Source of the DNA: Melioribacteraceae bacterium
Lineage (GTDB): Bacteria; Bacteroidota; Ignavibacteria; Ignavibacteriales; Melioribacteraceae
NCBI GenBank assembly: GCA_024103215.1
Contig: JAGFIY010000039.1
Location: 1-64,000, forward strand
DNA length: 64,000 nucleotides
Direction: 5' to 3'
The position numbers were made by a program, and so were the translations under genes. The notes under the pieces were generated by a model that saw nothing but the letters and a program-made list of their open reading frames with translations, ran no database searches and was not told where the DNA came from. Positions 54,321 to 63,788 of this stretch are shown piece by piece. Position 1 is the stretch's first letter. The number at the start of each line of letters is the position of its first letter.

Positions 54321-55075
54321 TGAATTTAACCGAACGAAAATATTTTGTGAATAATCTTACTAAAGTTTATACGGATATATCGGGATTTCGGATTAAGCTC
54401 TTTGAAAAACTTTCGTTTAATATTTTGGAAAGCGGAGTCACAGTTCTTCTTGCACCAAAGGGAAGTGGAAAATCAACTTTGCTTAAAATAATTTCGGGAT
54501 TGGAAAAGCCTACGGAAGGATCGGTAAAATTGGACGGCACGATTCATTTCATTCCTTCGAAAGGAAATTCATTCCCATGGATGAACGTTAAAGAAAATTT
54601 ATTGTTCGGGTTAAACGAAAAAGATAATAACAAAATTAATGAGATAATTTCATTTGTCGGTCTAGATGGATATGAATCTCACATTCCGCATAATAAAAGC
54701 AGAGGATTTAGATTTAGAATCGAACTCGGCAGATCGCTGATAAGAAAACCAAAATTTATTGTGATAGACGAACCGTTCGACAATGTAGATTCTAAAACAA
54801 AAATAGATTTGATAAAACTAATAAGAAAGATAACTGAAAAAGGAATAAGCATAATTTTAACCTCGTCAAATATCACCGAAGCATTATTTGCGTGCGACAA
54901 GCTAATTCTGCTTTCTGCTCCACCATCCTCGATACTTGACCAAATCGATAATAATTTATCGAGTGAAAGGGACGATAATATTTTTGAATCCGTTGAATTT
55001 GTCGAGAAGAAAAAATATATAGAATCAAAATTTGATTATGTACTTTCCGGCAGTGAATTTCTATTAACAATCTAG
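54320..55075 (+). CDS. ABC ATPase with degenerate signature and H-loop
   Basis: A 251-residue ATP-binding subunit coupled to the permease just upstream. Walker A (APKGSGKST) and Walker B (FIVIDEPFDNVD) are intact. The LSGGQ signature is replaced by KSRGFRFRIEL. The switch His is missing (LTSSNITEAL in place of THDxxEA). The Q-loop Gln is not visible (FIPSKGNSFPWMNV). Position and context still suit the SsuB/TauB type (PWMNVKENL). The start is the ATG at 54320 within TGATG. Hydrolysis may be weak or depend on a partner. It is followed after 6 bases by the carboxylase gene. Confidence 0.82.
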   Translation: MNLTERKYFVNNLTKVYTDISGFRIKLFEKLSFNILESGVTVLLAPKGSGKSTLLKIISGLEKPTEGSVKLDGTIHFIPSKGNSFPWMNVKENLLFGLNEKDNNKINEIISFVGLDGYESHIPHNKSRGFRFRIELGRSLIRKPKFIVIDEPFDNVDSKTKIDLIKLIRKITEKGISIILTSSNITEALFACDKLILLSAPPSSILDQIDNNLSSERDDNIFESVEFVEKKKYIESKFDYVLSGSEFLLTI

Positions 55076-55081
55076 GTTTTG

Positions 55082-56626
55082 ATGAAAGAGAAAATTGAAC
55101 ATCTTGAAAAATTAAAAAAGAAAGCTCTTAAAGGGGGCGGCGAAGATAAGATAAAGGTTCAACATGAAAAAGGGAAATTAACAGCAAGAGAAAGAGTTGA
55201 ACTGCTTGTTGATAAAGGTTCGTTTGATGAACTGGATATGCTTGTTACTCACCGCACAAATAATTTCGGTCTTAACGACAATAAAATTCTAGGTGATGGA
55301 GTTATCACCGGATTTGCGAGAATAAATGAACGACCGGTTGCTGTTTACAGTCAGGATTTTACGGTGTTCGGCGGTTCACTTTCCGAAGCACATGCAGAAA
55401 AAATCTGTAAACTTATGGATATGTCGATGAAGATGGGAATTCCGGTTATCGGGCTTAACGATTCCGGTGGTGCAAGAATTCAGGAAGGTGTTGTCAGTTT
55501 GGGAGGATATGCCGATATATTTTTACGCAACACACTCGCATCGGGAGTTATTCCTCAGATCTCTGCAATCCTTGGTCCTTGTGCCGGGGGTGCTGTATAT
55601 TCCCCGGCGATTACGGATTTTATAGTGATGGCTAAGAACACAAGTCATATGTTCGTAACAGGGCCCAATGTAGTAAAAACTGTCACGCACGAAAATGTTT
55701 CCTTCGAAGAATTGGGCGGGGCAATTACCCATTCGACAAAAAGCGGCGTTGCTCATTTTGCATTCGACAACGAAATAGAAGTATTGGAATGTATAAGAAA
55801 ACTTGTTGATTATATTCCGCTTAACTGGAAAGATCAACCGCCGATAAAAGAATTTAATTTTGATCAGGATTTTTCGATACCCGAGCTTGATTCAATAATT
55901 CCCGAAAACCCAAATAAACCATACGATATGAAATCCATAATTCATCATCTTGTAGATAATGGTGAATTTTTGGAAATTCATGAAAATTTTGCAGAAAATT
56001 TGATTGTTGGTTTTGCAAGAATAAGCGGGTTGTCGATTGGAATTGTTGCAAACCAGCCTTCTGTTCTTGCTGGTGTGCTTGATATTAACGCAAGTATTAA
56101 AGGTGCTAGGTTTATTAGGTTCTGCGATGCATTCAACATTCCTTTACTCGTTCTTGAAGATGTCCCGGGTTTTATGCCCGGAACCGAACAAGAATGGAAT
56201 GGAATTATAAGGAACGGTGCTAAACTCCTTTTCGCATTCTGCGAAGCAACTGTTCCAAAGGTAACGGTTATAACAAGAAAAGCATATGGCGGTGCTTACG
56301 ATGTGATGAACTCAAAACATATAAGAGGTGATTTCAACTTTGCATGGCCTTCAGCAGAAATAGCAGTGATGGGACCAAAAGGCGCAGTTGAAATCATTTT
56401 CAACAAAGAAATTAAAAAAGCGAAAAATCCGGAAAAAGAACTTGAGAAAAAATTAGCTGAATATATTGAGAAGTTTGCAAATCCATATATTGCCGCTGAA
56501 AGAGGTTATGTAGATGATGTTATTGTTCCTTCGGCAACTCGTACTAAACTAATTAATGCGTTTCAACTTCTCCGTTCAAAAGTTGATGCAAATCCAAAGA
56601 AAAAACATAATACGATGCCTGTTTAA
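55082..56626 (+). CDS. Acyl-CoA (propionyl-CoA type) carboxylase, carboxyltransferase beta subunit
   Basis: A 514-residue carboxyltransferase. It transfers CO2 from carboxybiotin to propionyl-CoA or another acyl-CoA. The N-terminus has [19 protein letters not shown]. Conserved blocks are [42 protein letters not shown] and, in the C-terminal half, [21 protein letters not shown]. The match is closest to PccB. The biotin carboxylase/biotin carrier alpha subunit is not in the window. The start is ATG at 55082, 6 bases after the ABC ATPase stop. It probably serves propionate or odd-chain/branched amino-acid breakdown. Confidence 0.94.
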   Translation: MKEKIEHLEKLKKKALKGGGEDKIKVQHEKGKLTARERVELLVDKGSFDELDMLVTHRTNNFGLNDNKILGDGVITGFARINERPVAVYSQDFTVFGGSLSEAHAEKICKLMDMSMKMGIPVIGLNDSGGARIQEGVVSLGGYADIFLRNTLASGVIPQISAILGPCAGGAVYSPAITDFIVMAKNTSHMFVTGPNVVKTVTHENVSFEELGGAITHSTKSGVAHFAFDNEIEVLECIRKLVDYIPLNWKDQPPIKEFNFDQDFSIPELDSIIPENPNKPYDMKSIIHHLVDNGEFLEIHENFAENLIVGFARISGLSIGIVANQPSVLAGVLDINASIKGARFIRFCDAFNIPLLVLEDVPGFMPGTEQEWNGIIRNGAKLLFAFCEATVPKVTVITRKAYGGAYDVMNSKHIRGDFNFAWPSAEIAVMGPKGAVEIIFNKEIKKAKNPEKELEKKLAEYIEKFANPYIAAERGYVDDVIVPSATRTKLINAFQLLRSKVDANPKKKHNTMPV

Positions 56627-56629
56627 TAA

Positions 56630-57550
56630 ATGGCTTTAAAAGGAAAAAAAATAATTATTGCAGGGGGAAGCGGACTTATAGGATCTGCTCTTACTGAACA
56701 TTTTTTAGCAAACGATAATAATGTTATTATTCTTTCGAGAAGTGAACCTTTCAAAGAACAAATGCTTGAATCCGTTTATTGGGACGGAAGCACTTTTGAC
56801 AAATGGATAAACTCTATCAATGGGGCTGATTACTTAATAAATCTCACCGGGAAGAATTTAAACTGCCGATGGACGAAACCCAACCGAGAAGAAATAATCG
56901 AAAGCAGAACCTCAAGTGTAATTGCTCTAGGCGAAGCATTGAAAAAAATTCAAGCTCCGCCTAAAAAGTGGATTCAAGTGAGTGCAGTAGGATATTACGG
57001 TGATACGGATGGTAATTCTGCCGATGAGGAGTCTCCTTCCGGTGAAGGTTTTGTTGCTGAGGTATGCAGAAAATGGGAAGACACGTTTAATAAATATTCC
57101 TTCGATAAGATAGAGACAAAAATTGTTCGGATTGGGAATGTGTTGACGCGAAAACGAGGAATGCTGGAGCCTCTGATCTTGCTTACTAAGTTTTTCCTCG
57201 GAGGAAGAACCGGAAGTGGTAATCAATTTATAAGTTGGATTCACATTGATGATTTAGTATCAATCTTTGAATTTTTACTCGAAAATCAGAATACTGGAAA
57301 AGTATTTAATGCGGTTTCGCCTGAACCTGTGACAAATAACGATTTTATGGCAGCATTGAGAAAAGTATATTCGCGTCCATGGTCACCCCCTGCACCTGCA
57401 TTTGGAGTAAAACTTGTATCAAAGATCATTGGTGTTCCTGGAGATTTAATTTTAGACAGTTCAAAAGTAGTCCCCAAAAACCTTCTTGAAGAGAATTTTA
57501 ATTTTCATTTCACCGAACTTCAAACAGCGCTGAATGATTTGAAAACTTAA
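56630..57550 (+). CDS. TIGR01777-family NAD-dependent epimerase/dehydratase-like protein
   Basis: A 306-residue SDR-type Rossmann protein (YfcH/SulA family). The nucleotide loop IAGGSGLIGSALTEHF is at the N-terminus. LINLTGKNLNCRWTKPNREEII is the family hallmark. QVSAVGYYGDTDG carries the usual Ser and Tyr. RIGNVLTRKRGML and the GSGNQFISWIHIDD block follow, and the tail is a DUF1731-like segment. Activity is unknown for the whole family. It starts 3 bases after the carboxylase stop. The 75-base gap that follows ends this run of genes. Confidence 0.92.
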   Translation: MALKGKKIIIAGGSGLIGSALTEHFLANDNNVIILSRSEPFKEQMLESVYWDGSTFDKWINSINGADYLINLTGKNLNCRWTKPNREEIIESRTSSVIALGEALKKIQAPPKKWIQVSAVGYYGDTDGNSADEESPSGEGFVAEVCRKWEDTFNKYSFDKIETKIVRIGNVLTRKRGMLEPLILLTKFFLGGRTGSGNQFISWIHIDDLVSIFEFLLENQNTGKVFNAVSPEPVTNNDFMAALRKVYSRPWSPPAPAFGVKLVSKIIGVPGDLILDSSKVVPKNLLEENFNFHFTELQTALNDLKT

Positions 57551-57613
57551 TACCAACCATTCAGTATCAAAAGATGATTTTAAAACTTATTTTGCAACAT
57601 CAACAATTTTAAT

Positions 57614-57619
57614 GAGGGT
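57614..57619 (+). promoter_or_regulatory. Ribosome-binding site supporting the TTG start of the fusion gene
   Basis: GAGGGT with a 6-base spacer before TTG at 57626. No ATG with a better site exists nearby. Confidence 0.65.
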
Positions 57620-57625
57620 CACTTT

Positions 57626-59812
57626 TTGAAATTCCGCTATTCTATAATTATACCTACTTATAATAGAGCTAACTCGCTTTTGCCGCTTGTAAATACAATT
57701 ATTGAATTGAATAAGGATAATCAAGAGGTAGAGATAATAATTGTTGATGATGGAAGTACAGACAATACATCGGAGATAATTAGTAAGATCGAATACGACC
57801 ATTTACGTTATCTTCAGATTGAAAACAGCGGGCCAGCTTTTGCAAGAAACCGCGGCGCAGAAATCGCTAAAGGAGATTTTTTAATTTTTATTGATGATGA
57901 TTGCATACCTGCGAAAAATTATTTTTTAATATTGAATCAAACAATTGAATCAAATTCTTACGATGCTTTCGGCGGACAAAGCAAGAATAAAATCGCAGAA
58001 AATAAATTAGCAGAGTTCTACGATAAAATTAACTCTTTCTATTTTTCGAATCAGCACAACAATAACAAATTTTTGATGTCGAATAACATGATCTGCAAAC
58101 GCGATATTTTTTGGGAAGAATCTGGTTTTGACGAAAGATTTACTATCGGTGCGGAGGACAGGGAACTCGCTATCAGGCTAGCGGATAAGCAATATAAAGT
58201 TGGATTTGTTGAAGAGCTTTCTGTGAATCATTACCATGATTTTTCGCTGCGGTCATTTTTGTTTCAGTATTATAAATTCGGTAGAGGATCTTATTTGCTT
58301 TATGATGTAATCTCAAAGGAGAATAATTACAAGATTGCGCGAATAAATCATCTCAAACAATTCTTCAATATTTATTGTGCGTTAAGGAAAGATCAAAACA
58401 TCACGGAAAAGTTCACATATTTTTTAATATTACTTCTTTCACAACTGTTTACAGCTTTCGGCTATGTGAGTGCAAAATGGGAGGGCATTAAAGACTTAAG
58501 GGATGAGAAATCTGACTCTGCCAAAACATTTACATCCGGCAGAAAAGGTACAGTTATAGGACTTTTCTCCTTTCTCGGTGGAAATCTTTTTAGCTCGGTG
58601 CTGGGATTTGCAACATTTATAATTTTGGGAAAATACCTGGAACTTGAGCAATTCGGAAATTTTATGATTGCCTTTTCTCTACTTACTATTATAAGCAAAT
58701 TTACGAATTTCGGGTTACCGATTAGTGTTACAAGATATGCCTCCGATTCAGTCAAATTACGCGACAAAGAAAAAACTTCCTTTATACTAAAAAATGGAAT
58801 TTTTATTCAAAGCATTGTACTGTTTTTATCTCTTTTGATTTTTCTTTTACTTAATCATTTTCTTGAAGGTGAAATTGAAGCCTTCAAGCTTCCTGTGATG
58901 ATTAAGTACGGAATAGCTATCGGTATTGTTTCGACAACTTTGTTTGATTTTTTCTTGATTATTTATTCTATTCAATTGGAGTACTTAAAAATTGCTTTTA
59001 TAAATAACTTAGTTGCCTTCCTTCGACTTACGTCTGTCCTATTGCTAATAATCATTCTGAAACCGAATGCCGGAATATTATTTTGGGCATATGCCGGGTC
59101 CGGGCTTATTGGTGCAATAATTTTAAGTATAAAATATTTCTCTAATATTGTACCTTCTTCAAAGATTAATTTCGAAGAAATCAAAAAACTTCTGAAATAC
59201 GGAAGCTTTGAGACAGTAACAGGAATTTCGAGACAGATAATAAGCAACGGCGGGCCATTGATACTCGCATCACTCTCTACTAAAGCCGAAGCCGGACTAT
59301 ACGGTATTGGCATGAGTTTAAGTTTTGTTTACAGTGTTATCGCATTGAATATAAGATCATATTTTTTCCCTATCGGGTCACGTTTAATTTCGAATGATAC
59401 AATAATCCCTTTTATAAGACGTACTGTTAGATTGACACTTCCTCTTTTCTTTTTGGGAATTATAAGTTTAATTATTGCTAAACCTATTTTGGAAAGTTTC
59501 TATTCCGAATCAAAAGCCGAAGCTTATCCTGTATTCGTACTTTTATCATTACCGGCAATTCTTAAGCTATTTTTCAGTTCGCTGCTTATTTTACTTCATT
59601 ACTACTTTAAGCCGCAATACATAGCATACGAAGCTTTCGGCAGATCGATTTTATTTTTAATCATTGCTTTTATTGTCTCGGGTTATGGGGCAATTGGTGT
59701 TGCATCGGCATTGCTGTTAACAAGTTTAATCGGAGTGGGGGTTATACTTTATTTGGTTCACAACGAATTAAAAAAGAATTACTTGAGGCTGAAGGACGGA
59801 TTAAGATTTTAA
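57626..59812 (+). CDS. Fusion of family-2 glycosyltransferase and polysaccharide flippase
   Basis: A continuous 728-residue frame with two distinct parts. Residues 1-290 are a GT-A glycosyltransferase: SIIIPTYNR, VDDGSTDN (Asp41/42), ARNRGAE, IDDDCIP (metal site Asp90-92) and GAEDRELAIRL. Residues about 305-728 are an MVF/Wzx-like flippase with about 12-14 TM helices (GLFSFLGGNLFSSVLGFATFIILGK, LEQFGNFMIAFSL). A single chain would add a sugar to a lipid carrier on the inner leaflet and flip the product. The start is TTG with a good ribosome site. It overlaps the convergent sulfotransferase gene by 4 bases. Independent, separately encoded proteins are the usual arrangement, so a frame-check is worthwhile. 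Confidence 0.88.
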   Translation: MKFRYSIIIPTYNRANSLLPLVNTIIELNKDNQEVEIIIVDDGSTDNTSEIISKIEYDHLRYLQIENSGPAFARNRGAEIAKGDFLIFIDDDCIPAKNYFLILNQTIESNSYDAFGGQSKNKIAENKLAEFYDKINSFYFSNQHNNNKFLMSNNMICKRDIFWEESGFDERFTIGAEDRELAIRLADKQYKVGFVEELSVNHYHDFSLRSFLFQYYKFGRGSYLLYDVISKENNYKIARINHLKQFFNIYCALRKDQNITEKFTYFLILLLSQLFTAFGYVSAKWEGIKDLRDEKSDSAKTFTSGRKGTVIGLFSFLGGNLFSSVLGFATFIILGKYLELEQFGNFMIAFSLLTIISKFTNFGLPISVTRYASDSVKLRDKEKTSFILKNGIFIQSIVLFLSLLIFLLLNHFLEGEIEAFKLPVMIKYGIAIGIVSTTLFDFFLIIYSIQLEYLKIAFINNLVAFLRLTSVLLLIIILKPNAGILFWAYAGSGLIGAIILSIKYFSNIVPSSKINFEEIKKLLKYGSFETVTGISRQIISNGGPLILASLSTKAEAGLYGIGMSLSFVYSVIALNIRSYFFPIGSRLISNDTIIPFIRRTVRLTLPLFFLGIISLIIAKPILESFYSESKAEAYPVFVLLSLPAILKLFFSSLLILLHYYFKPQYIAYEAFGRSILFLIIAFIVSGYGAIGVASALLLTSLIGVGVILYLVHNELKKNYLRLKDGLRF

Positions 59813-60822
59813 ATCATCTTTTTAATTTTATTTGAAGTATTAATTAACCCAATTCTCTTAAATAAATCGACTAAAAAATATTTGACTTTATTTTTCTTTT
59901 TCTGAGGAATTCTCGAAAGTAAGTATGTGGAGAAATAATAATCTACTACATCAAAAATTCCAATTTTTTTTACTCGGCTATGTTTTAATTTTTCATTAAG
60001 TTTTTCTTTCGTCAAGTCGCATTCGAGGATGAAACTTTCATCGATTCCTTTTAGATACTTAATTGCGTTTGATTTTTTGTACTTCGAATCAAATGTTGAA
60101 ATCCATTTATCTATCGATTTAGTGTTAACTTCTGAACCTGGAGTGTTTCCAATTTTTTCCCAGTTATACTTACCGCCCAACTTAACATTCGAAAAGTTTT
60201 GTAATATTTCATCTTCAAATTCTAGTTTGAGATAAGAAAAAATTTGTCGCAAAGTTTCTTCAGGTGATTTTACAAGTTCATCATAAACTACTTTCAATGA
60301 ACGACTACTTAATTTTCTGTAAGCTGCCGCTAAAAATTTTGGGGCTGCTTTTATGTCACGAATCAAATATTTGCTTGAAATAAATTTTCTATTGTACCAT
60401 GTATTCATTATCGAAGCATATACCGAGAGCGGGTTCCTAAACAAGAAAATGAACTTTGCTTCAGGAAATACCTTCGCAATTTCATCAATTTTGTGATAAT
60501 AATTAGGAGTTTTGTCAACAAAATAAATTTCTCCGGATTCCCTTTTTTTTAAATATACGTTTGAAATAAATTTTCCCAATTCACTAAGGTAATCATCACG
60601 ATTTCCGGGAAGACTTTCTAAAAACTCTTTTATTGCATTTCTTGCACGTTCTTCGTTGTAATATAAATTTTTCCCAAGTTCATCAGGATTCAACAATGGG
60701 AGAAGCAACCACGGCTCTGCAAAAGTAGCTATCTTTGAGTGTGCGGCAAGCAGTTTTTGAAGCAGGGTCGAACCTGATCGCGGCATAGAAAAGATGAAAA
60801 TAATGTTAGCATCCTGCTGCAA
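59809..60822 (-). CDS. Sulfotransferase, paralog 1
   Basis: A 337-residue PAPS-dependent sulfotransferase-fold protein. The 5'-phosphosulfate loop is MPRSGSTLLQKLLAAH near the N-terminus. The 3'-phosphate loop is FLFRNPLSVYASI, preceded by FVDKTPNYYHKID. It carries a sulfate group from PAPS to a sugar hydroxyl or similar acceptor. The start is TTG at 60822, whose ribosome site AGAGGT overlaps the end of paralog 2. It is the third gene of a three-gene run and overlaps the convergent fusion gene by 4 bases. It is of a different subtype from paralogs 2 and 3. Confidence 0.9.
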   Translation of the reverse strand: MQQDANIIFIFSMPRSGSTLLQKLLAAHSKIATFAEPWLLLPLLNPDELGKNLYYNEERARNAIKEFLESLPGNRDDYLSELGKFISNVYLKKRESGEIYFVDKTPNYYHKIDEIAKVFPEAKFIFLFRNPLSVYASIMNTWYNRKFISSKYLIRDIKAAPKFLAAAYRKLSSRSLKVVYDELVKSPEETLRQIFSYLKLEFEDEILQNFSNVKLGGKYNWEKIGNTPGSEVNTKSIDKWISTFDSKYKKSNAIKYLKGIDESFILECDLTKEKLNEKLKHSRVKKIGIFDVVDYYFSTYLLSRIPQKKKNKVKYFLVDLFKRIGLINTSNKIKKMI

Positions 60823-60824
60823 TT

Positions 60825-61670
60825 TTACCTCTTATTCCAAAACTTATTTTCGATACCAAGAAAATTAAAAAGATTTTCATTTGGCACTTTAAAATAATCA
60901 TAAAGCAAAAATTCTGTCTCACTGTTCATTACATCTGTTGAATATTTGGTCAGGAGAAAATCATGCGCACGTCTAAAAAATTTTATCTTTCCGAGTGGAC
61001 TATTTTTAAAAATATAATTTTCCTTCAAACTCAAAGGCATCTTTCCAACATATCTCGGAGATTTATAAATCCTTGTTAATTTTATTCCCGGATCAACATC
61101 CAAAAAATTGAATATCCGCTTCATCACTTTTTCGGGATTGTTTTTCATTTCTTCAAGAATTACAAAATGCATCTGTTCCCGATCGAAAAATTTTAAGTAT
61201 CTCTCAATCTGTTCTAAATATAAACCTCGAGTTTTATAGGAAAAATATTTCTTTTCGTATAATCCCTTTAAAATTCTTTCTTCTTCGAAATTAAGAGCAT
61301 CGGCAAAATTTTTTGTTTCTCTTCCGGCACGCACTTCCATTTTGTAGTGCGATAAAGCTCTGTTAACCGGATTACGCAGCATAAAAATCAATTTGATTTC
61401 GGGAAACATATCAAAAATTCTTTTAGGTACATTTTTGAGATACATATATAGCGGTGAACATTCTCCGATTGCTTTTTCATTTTTGCGTTTAATAAATTGC
61501 TTTTCGTACCAATTTCTGCCGAGCGCATATCTTTCGTCGTTGTCAAAAAAATGAATTTCCTTTTTTGGATACAAAAATATATCGGGATGTTCCCTTAAGT
61601 AAAAATCCATGGAAGTTGTACCGGCTTTTTGTGCCCCGACAATTAAAAATGTGGGTGAATGTGTGCTCAT
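60825..61670 (-). CDS. Sulfotransferase, paralog 2 (heparan-sulfotransferase-like)
   Basis: A 281-residue sulfotransferase of the type related to heparan N-/3-O-sulfotransferases. The P-loop is VGAQKAGTTSMDFYL with the invariant Lys-Ala-Gly-Thr-Thr. KKEIHFFDND follows, the usual catalytic-region block. The 3'-phosphate loop is IFMLRNPVNRALSHYKMEV. RGLYLEQIERYLKFFDREQ is also typical. It is encoded two bases before paralog 1 and one base after paralog 3. The acceptor is probably a polysaccharide or glycolipid made by the neighbouring glycosyltransferases; that is inference. Confidence 0.93.
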   Translation of the reverse strand: MSTHSPTFLIVGAQKAGTTSMDFYLREHPDIFLYPKKEIHFFDNDERYALGRNWYEKQFIKRKNEKAIGECSPLYMYLKNVPKRIFDMFPEIKLIFMLRNPVNRALSHYKMEVRAGRETKNFADALNFEEERILKGLYEKKYFSYKTRGLYLEQIERYLKFFDREQMHFVILEEMKNNPEKVMKRIFNFLDVDPGIKLTRIYKSPRYVGKMPLSLKENYIFKNSPLGKIKFFRRAHDFLLTKYSTDVMNSETEFLLYDYFKVPNENLFNFLGIENKFWNKR

Positions 61671-61671
61671 G

Positions 61672-62505
61672 TTATTTCCAACCGCTTAAATCCCGGTTGA
61701 TCATAATCGATAATTCTTCGTTTGATTGGCGAAACATGTTCTGAAGATATTCTCTTGCCTTTTGAGGTATTTCTACTTTTCCCGGTTTGAGAGCAAATTT
61801 ATCAAATACTTTATAAAAGCCCGGAATACGGTTAAGGAAACTTTTTTTTACCCTTCTTGCTAACACAGGATTTTTTGAAATTTTTGCTTCATTGTACCGA
61901 GACGAAAACATATCCTCCGAAAAAATTTCTTTTACGTTTAGGAAAACAAAAATCTCATTCATCGCTTTTAATATATTTCCTCTTAAATCCTCTAATAATA
62001 AAATCTTGATTTGATCTTCGTTGAAAATTTCCAGATAGCGACTTATCTGTTTTGCATACATTCCTCTCTCAACATAAGAAAATTTTCTTAGCTCTCTTTC
62101 GTTTTTAACTATTCTTTTCTTTTCCGAAATTAATGCGTTCAGAAAATCTTTATCCTCTAGTCCTCTTCTCACCATATGCTGATAATGAGACCAGGCTCTT
62201 TCAATAGGGTTTCTAACGATAAAAATAAGTTTTACGTTTGGGATGATTTTCTTAATCCGTGGCGGAACTTTTTCCAATAGCATATATCCCGGTGTTATTT
62301 CACCGTTAATTATATCACTTCCGAAAAACTTGAAATGCTTTTTATACCATTCGATTCCTTTGCCAAAATTTTTATCATCATCGAAAAAATGTACTTCCTT
62401 TTTTTTGTACATAGAAATCTGCGGATGCTTGTTCAAATAATGAAATAATGAAGTTGAACCTGCTTTCATTGCACCGCAAACCAGAAAATCGGGAAGCTTT
62501 CTCAT
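61672..62505 (-). CDS. Sulfotransferase, paralog 3 (heparan-sulfotransferase-like)
   Basis: A 277-residue paralog of the gene just downstream. The P-loop is CGAMKAGSTSLFHYL, KKEVHFFDDD follows, and the 3'-phosphate loop is IFIVRNPIERAWSHYQHMV. The shared order and spacing of motifs with paralog 2 suggest a tandem duplication followed by divergence. The two may therefore sulfate different positions. First gene of the minus-strand run, divergent from the family-4 glycosyltransferase across an 83-base gap. Confidence 0.93.
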   Translation of the reverse strand: MRKLPDFLVCGAMKAGSTSLFHYLNKHPQISMYKKKEVHFFDDDKNFGKGIEWYKKHFKFFGSDIINGEITPGYMLLEKVPPRIKKIIPNVKLIFIVRNPIERAWSHYQHMVRRGLEDKDFLNALISEKKRIVKNERELRKFSYVERGMYAKQISRYLEIFNEDQIKILLLEDLRGNILKAMNEIFVFLNVKEIFSEDMFSSRYNEAKISKNPVLARRVKKSFLNRIPGFYKVFDKFALKPGKVEIPQKAREYLQNMFRQSNEELSIMINRDLSGWK

Positions 62506-62588
62506 CTCTAATCGTAATTTGTTTATATTAGTAATAGATTTTATAAGTGGATTCTAATCTAATAAAATAGTCAGAACATAAACAGAAG
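62506..62588. promoter_or_regulatory. Divergent promoter region for the sulfotransferase run and the GT4 gene
   Basis: 83 AT-rich bases between divergent starts, so promoters for both directions must lie here or overlap the coding ends. No clear consensus, operator or hairpin was seen. Confidence 0.4.
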
Positions 62589-63788
62589 ATGGCGTTAAAA
62601 AGAAAAATCTTATTTGTTTACAGCGACTTGAACAGCGGTGGAATAACAAAAGTTATAAAAAATATATTGAGGTATATGGATTATAACACATTTGAAATCA
62701 CACTTCTTCTGTATAATCTTCCGGACTACAATCCTTTTCCGACTCAAGTTAGAATTATAAGCATCAATAAACCTCAGCGAAGAGGGATTGGACAAGTAAT
62801 TGATTTTTTTTTACGTGCGAGAGCTATTGCAGAAAAAATAGAAAGTTTGGATCCGGAAATTGTCTTTTCACATTTTAACAGGGTAAACGTAAATGTTTTG
62901 TTTGCAAAACGTTACTTGAAGTTTATTAAGCCGAAATTTATCGCGGTCGAACATACATCTCCCGCTGCGGAGTTTAGTTATTCTCTCTCTGAAATGTTTA
63001 AGAGAATTTATCATTATCCGGACAACGGGATGTTGATAAATTTACTCTATATCCTATCAAATAAATTATTAAAACAATTTATAAAGAGATATTATCCAAT
63101 AGCGGATTTAATAATATCAGTCTCAGAGGGTATCAAAGCAGAACTAGAAAACTCATTTCATGTTGATGGGGAAAAGATAAAAGTTGTTCATAACCCCGTG
63201 GATAAAAACGAAATTGAAAATCTTTCCGAGGAAGTTACTGGGATCAGTCTAGAAAAGGGAGTTATAAATATTGTAACTGCCGGCAGATTAGAAAGACAGA
63301 AGGATCACAAAACATTGATAGAAGCGTTTTCAATTTTCGCCAAAGAATATAATTCTCATTTGTTTATTATCGGTGAAGGAAGTTATAAGAAATTTCTTCG
63401 AGAGCTTATTGAAAAAAAGCAGCTGAACGAGAAGGTGACATTAACGGGATATCTCGATAATCCGTATCCTTTAATCAAAACTGCGGATATATTTGTTTTA
63501 AGTTCAATTTATGAAGGTTTCGGCTTAGTACTTGTAGAAAGCATGTTTTTGGGCACACCTGTTATATCCACTGACTGTAAGTCAGGTCCGGGAGAGATAG
63601 TGCAGAACGGTGAAAACGGAATGTTGGTCACGGTTGGAAAGCCGGCTGAAATTTATCAAGCATTAAAGCAGATTGCAGAAAATTCCGAACTGTCTAAAAC
63701 AATTGTCGAAAATGCGAAGAAACGAGCAGATGATTTCAGTGCTGAAAAAATAACCTCCGATTATGAAGAAATTTTAAAGTTATTATGA
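62589..63788 (+). CDS. Family-4 glycosyltransferase
   Basis: A 399-residue GT-B retaining glycosyltransferase. The N-terminal domain begins KILFVYSDLNSGGITKVIKNIL. The C-terminal nucleotide-sugar domain is diagnostic: TAGRLERQKDHKTLIEAF, then FVLSSIYEGFGLVLVESM with the EX7E motif, and GTPVISTDCKSGPGEIV. It builds a surface glycan from nucleotide sugars. Its stop overlaps the next gene by four bases (ATGA), so the sulfotransferase that follows is translated with it. Confidence 0.94.
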   Translation: MALKRKILFVYSDLNSGGITKVIKNILRYMDYNTFEITLLLYNLPDYNPFPTQVRIISINKPQRRGIGQVIDFFLRARAIAEKIESLDPEIVFSHFNRVNVNVLFAKRYLKFIKPKFIAVEHTSPAAEFSYSLSEMFKRIYHYPDNGMLINLLYILSNKLLKQFIKRYYPIADLIISVSEGIKAELENSFHVDGEKIKVVHNPVDKNEIENLSEEVTGISLEKGVINIVTAGRLERQKDHKTLIEAFSIFAKEYNSHLFIIGEGSYKKFLRELIEKKQLNEKVTLTGYLDNPYPLIKTADIFVLSSIYEGFGLVLVESMFLGTPVISTDCKSGPGEIVQNGENGMLVTVGKPAEIYQALKQIAENSELSKTIVENAKKRADDFSAEKITSDYEEILKLL

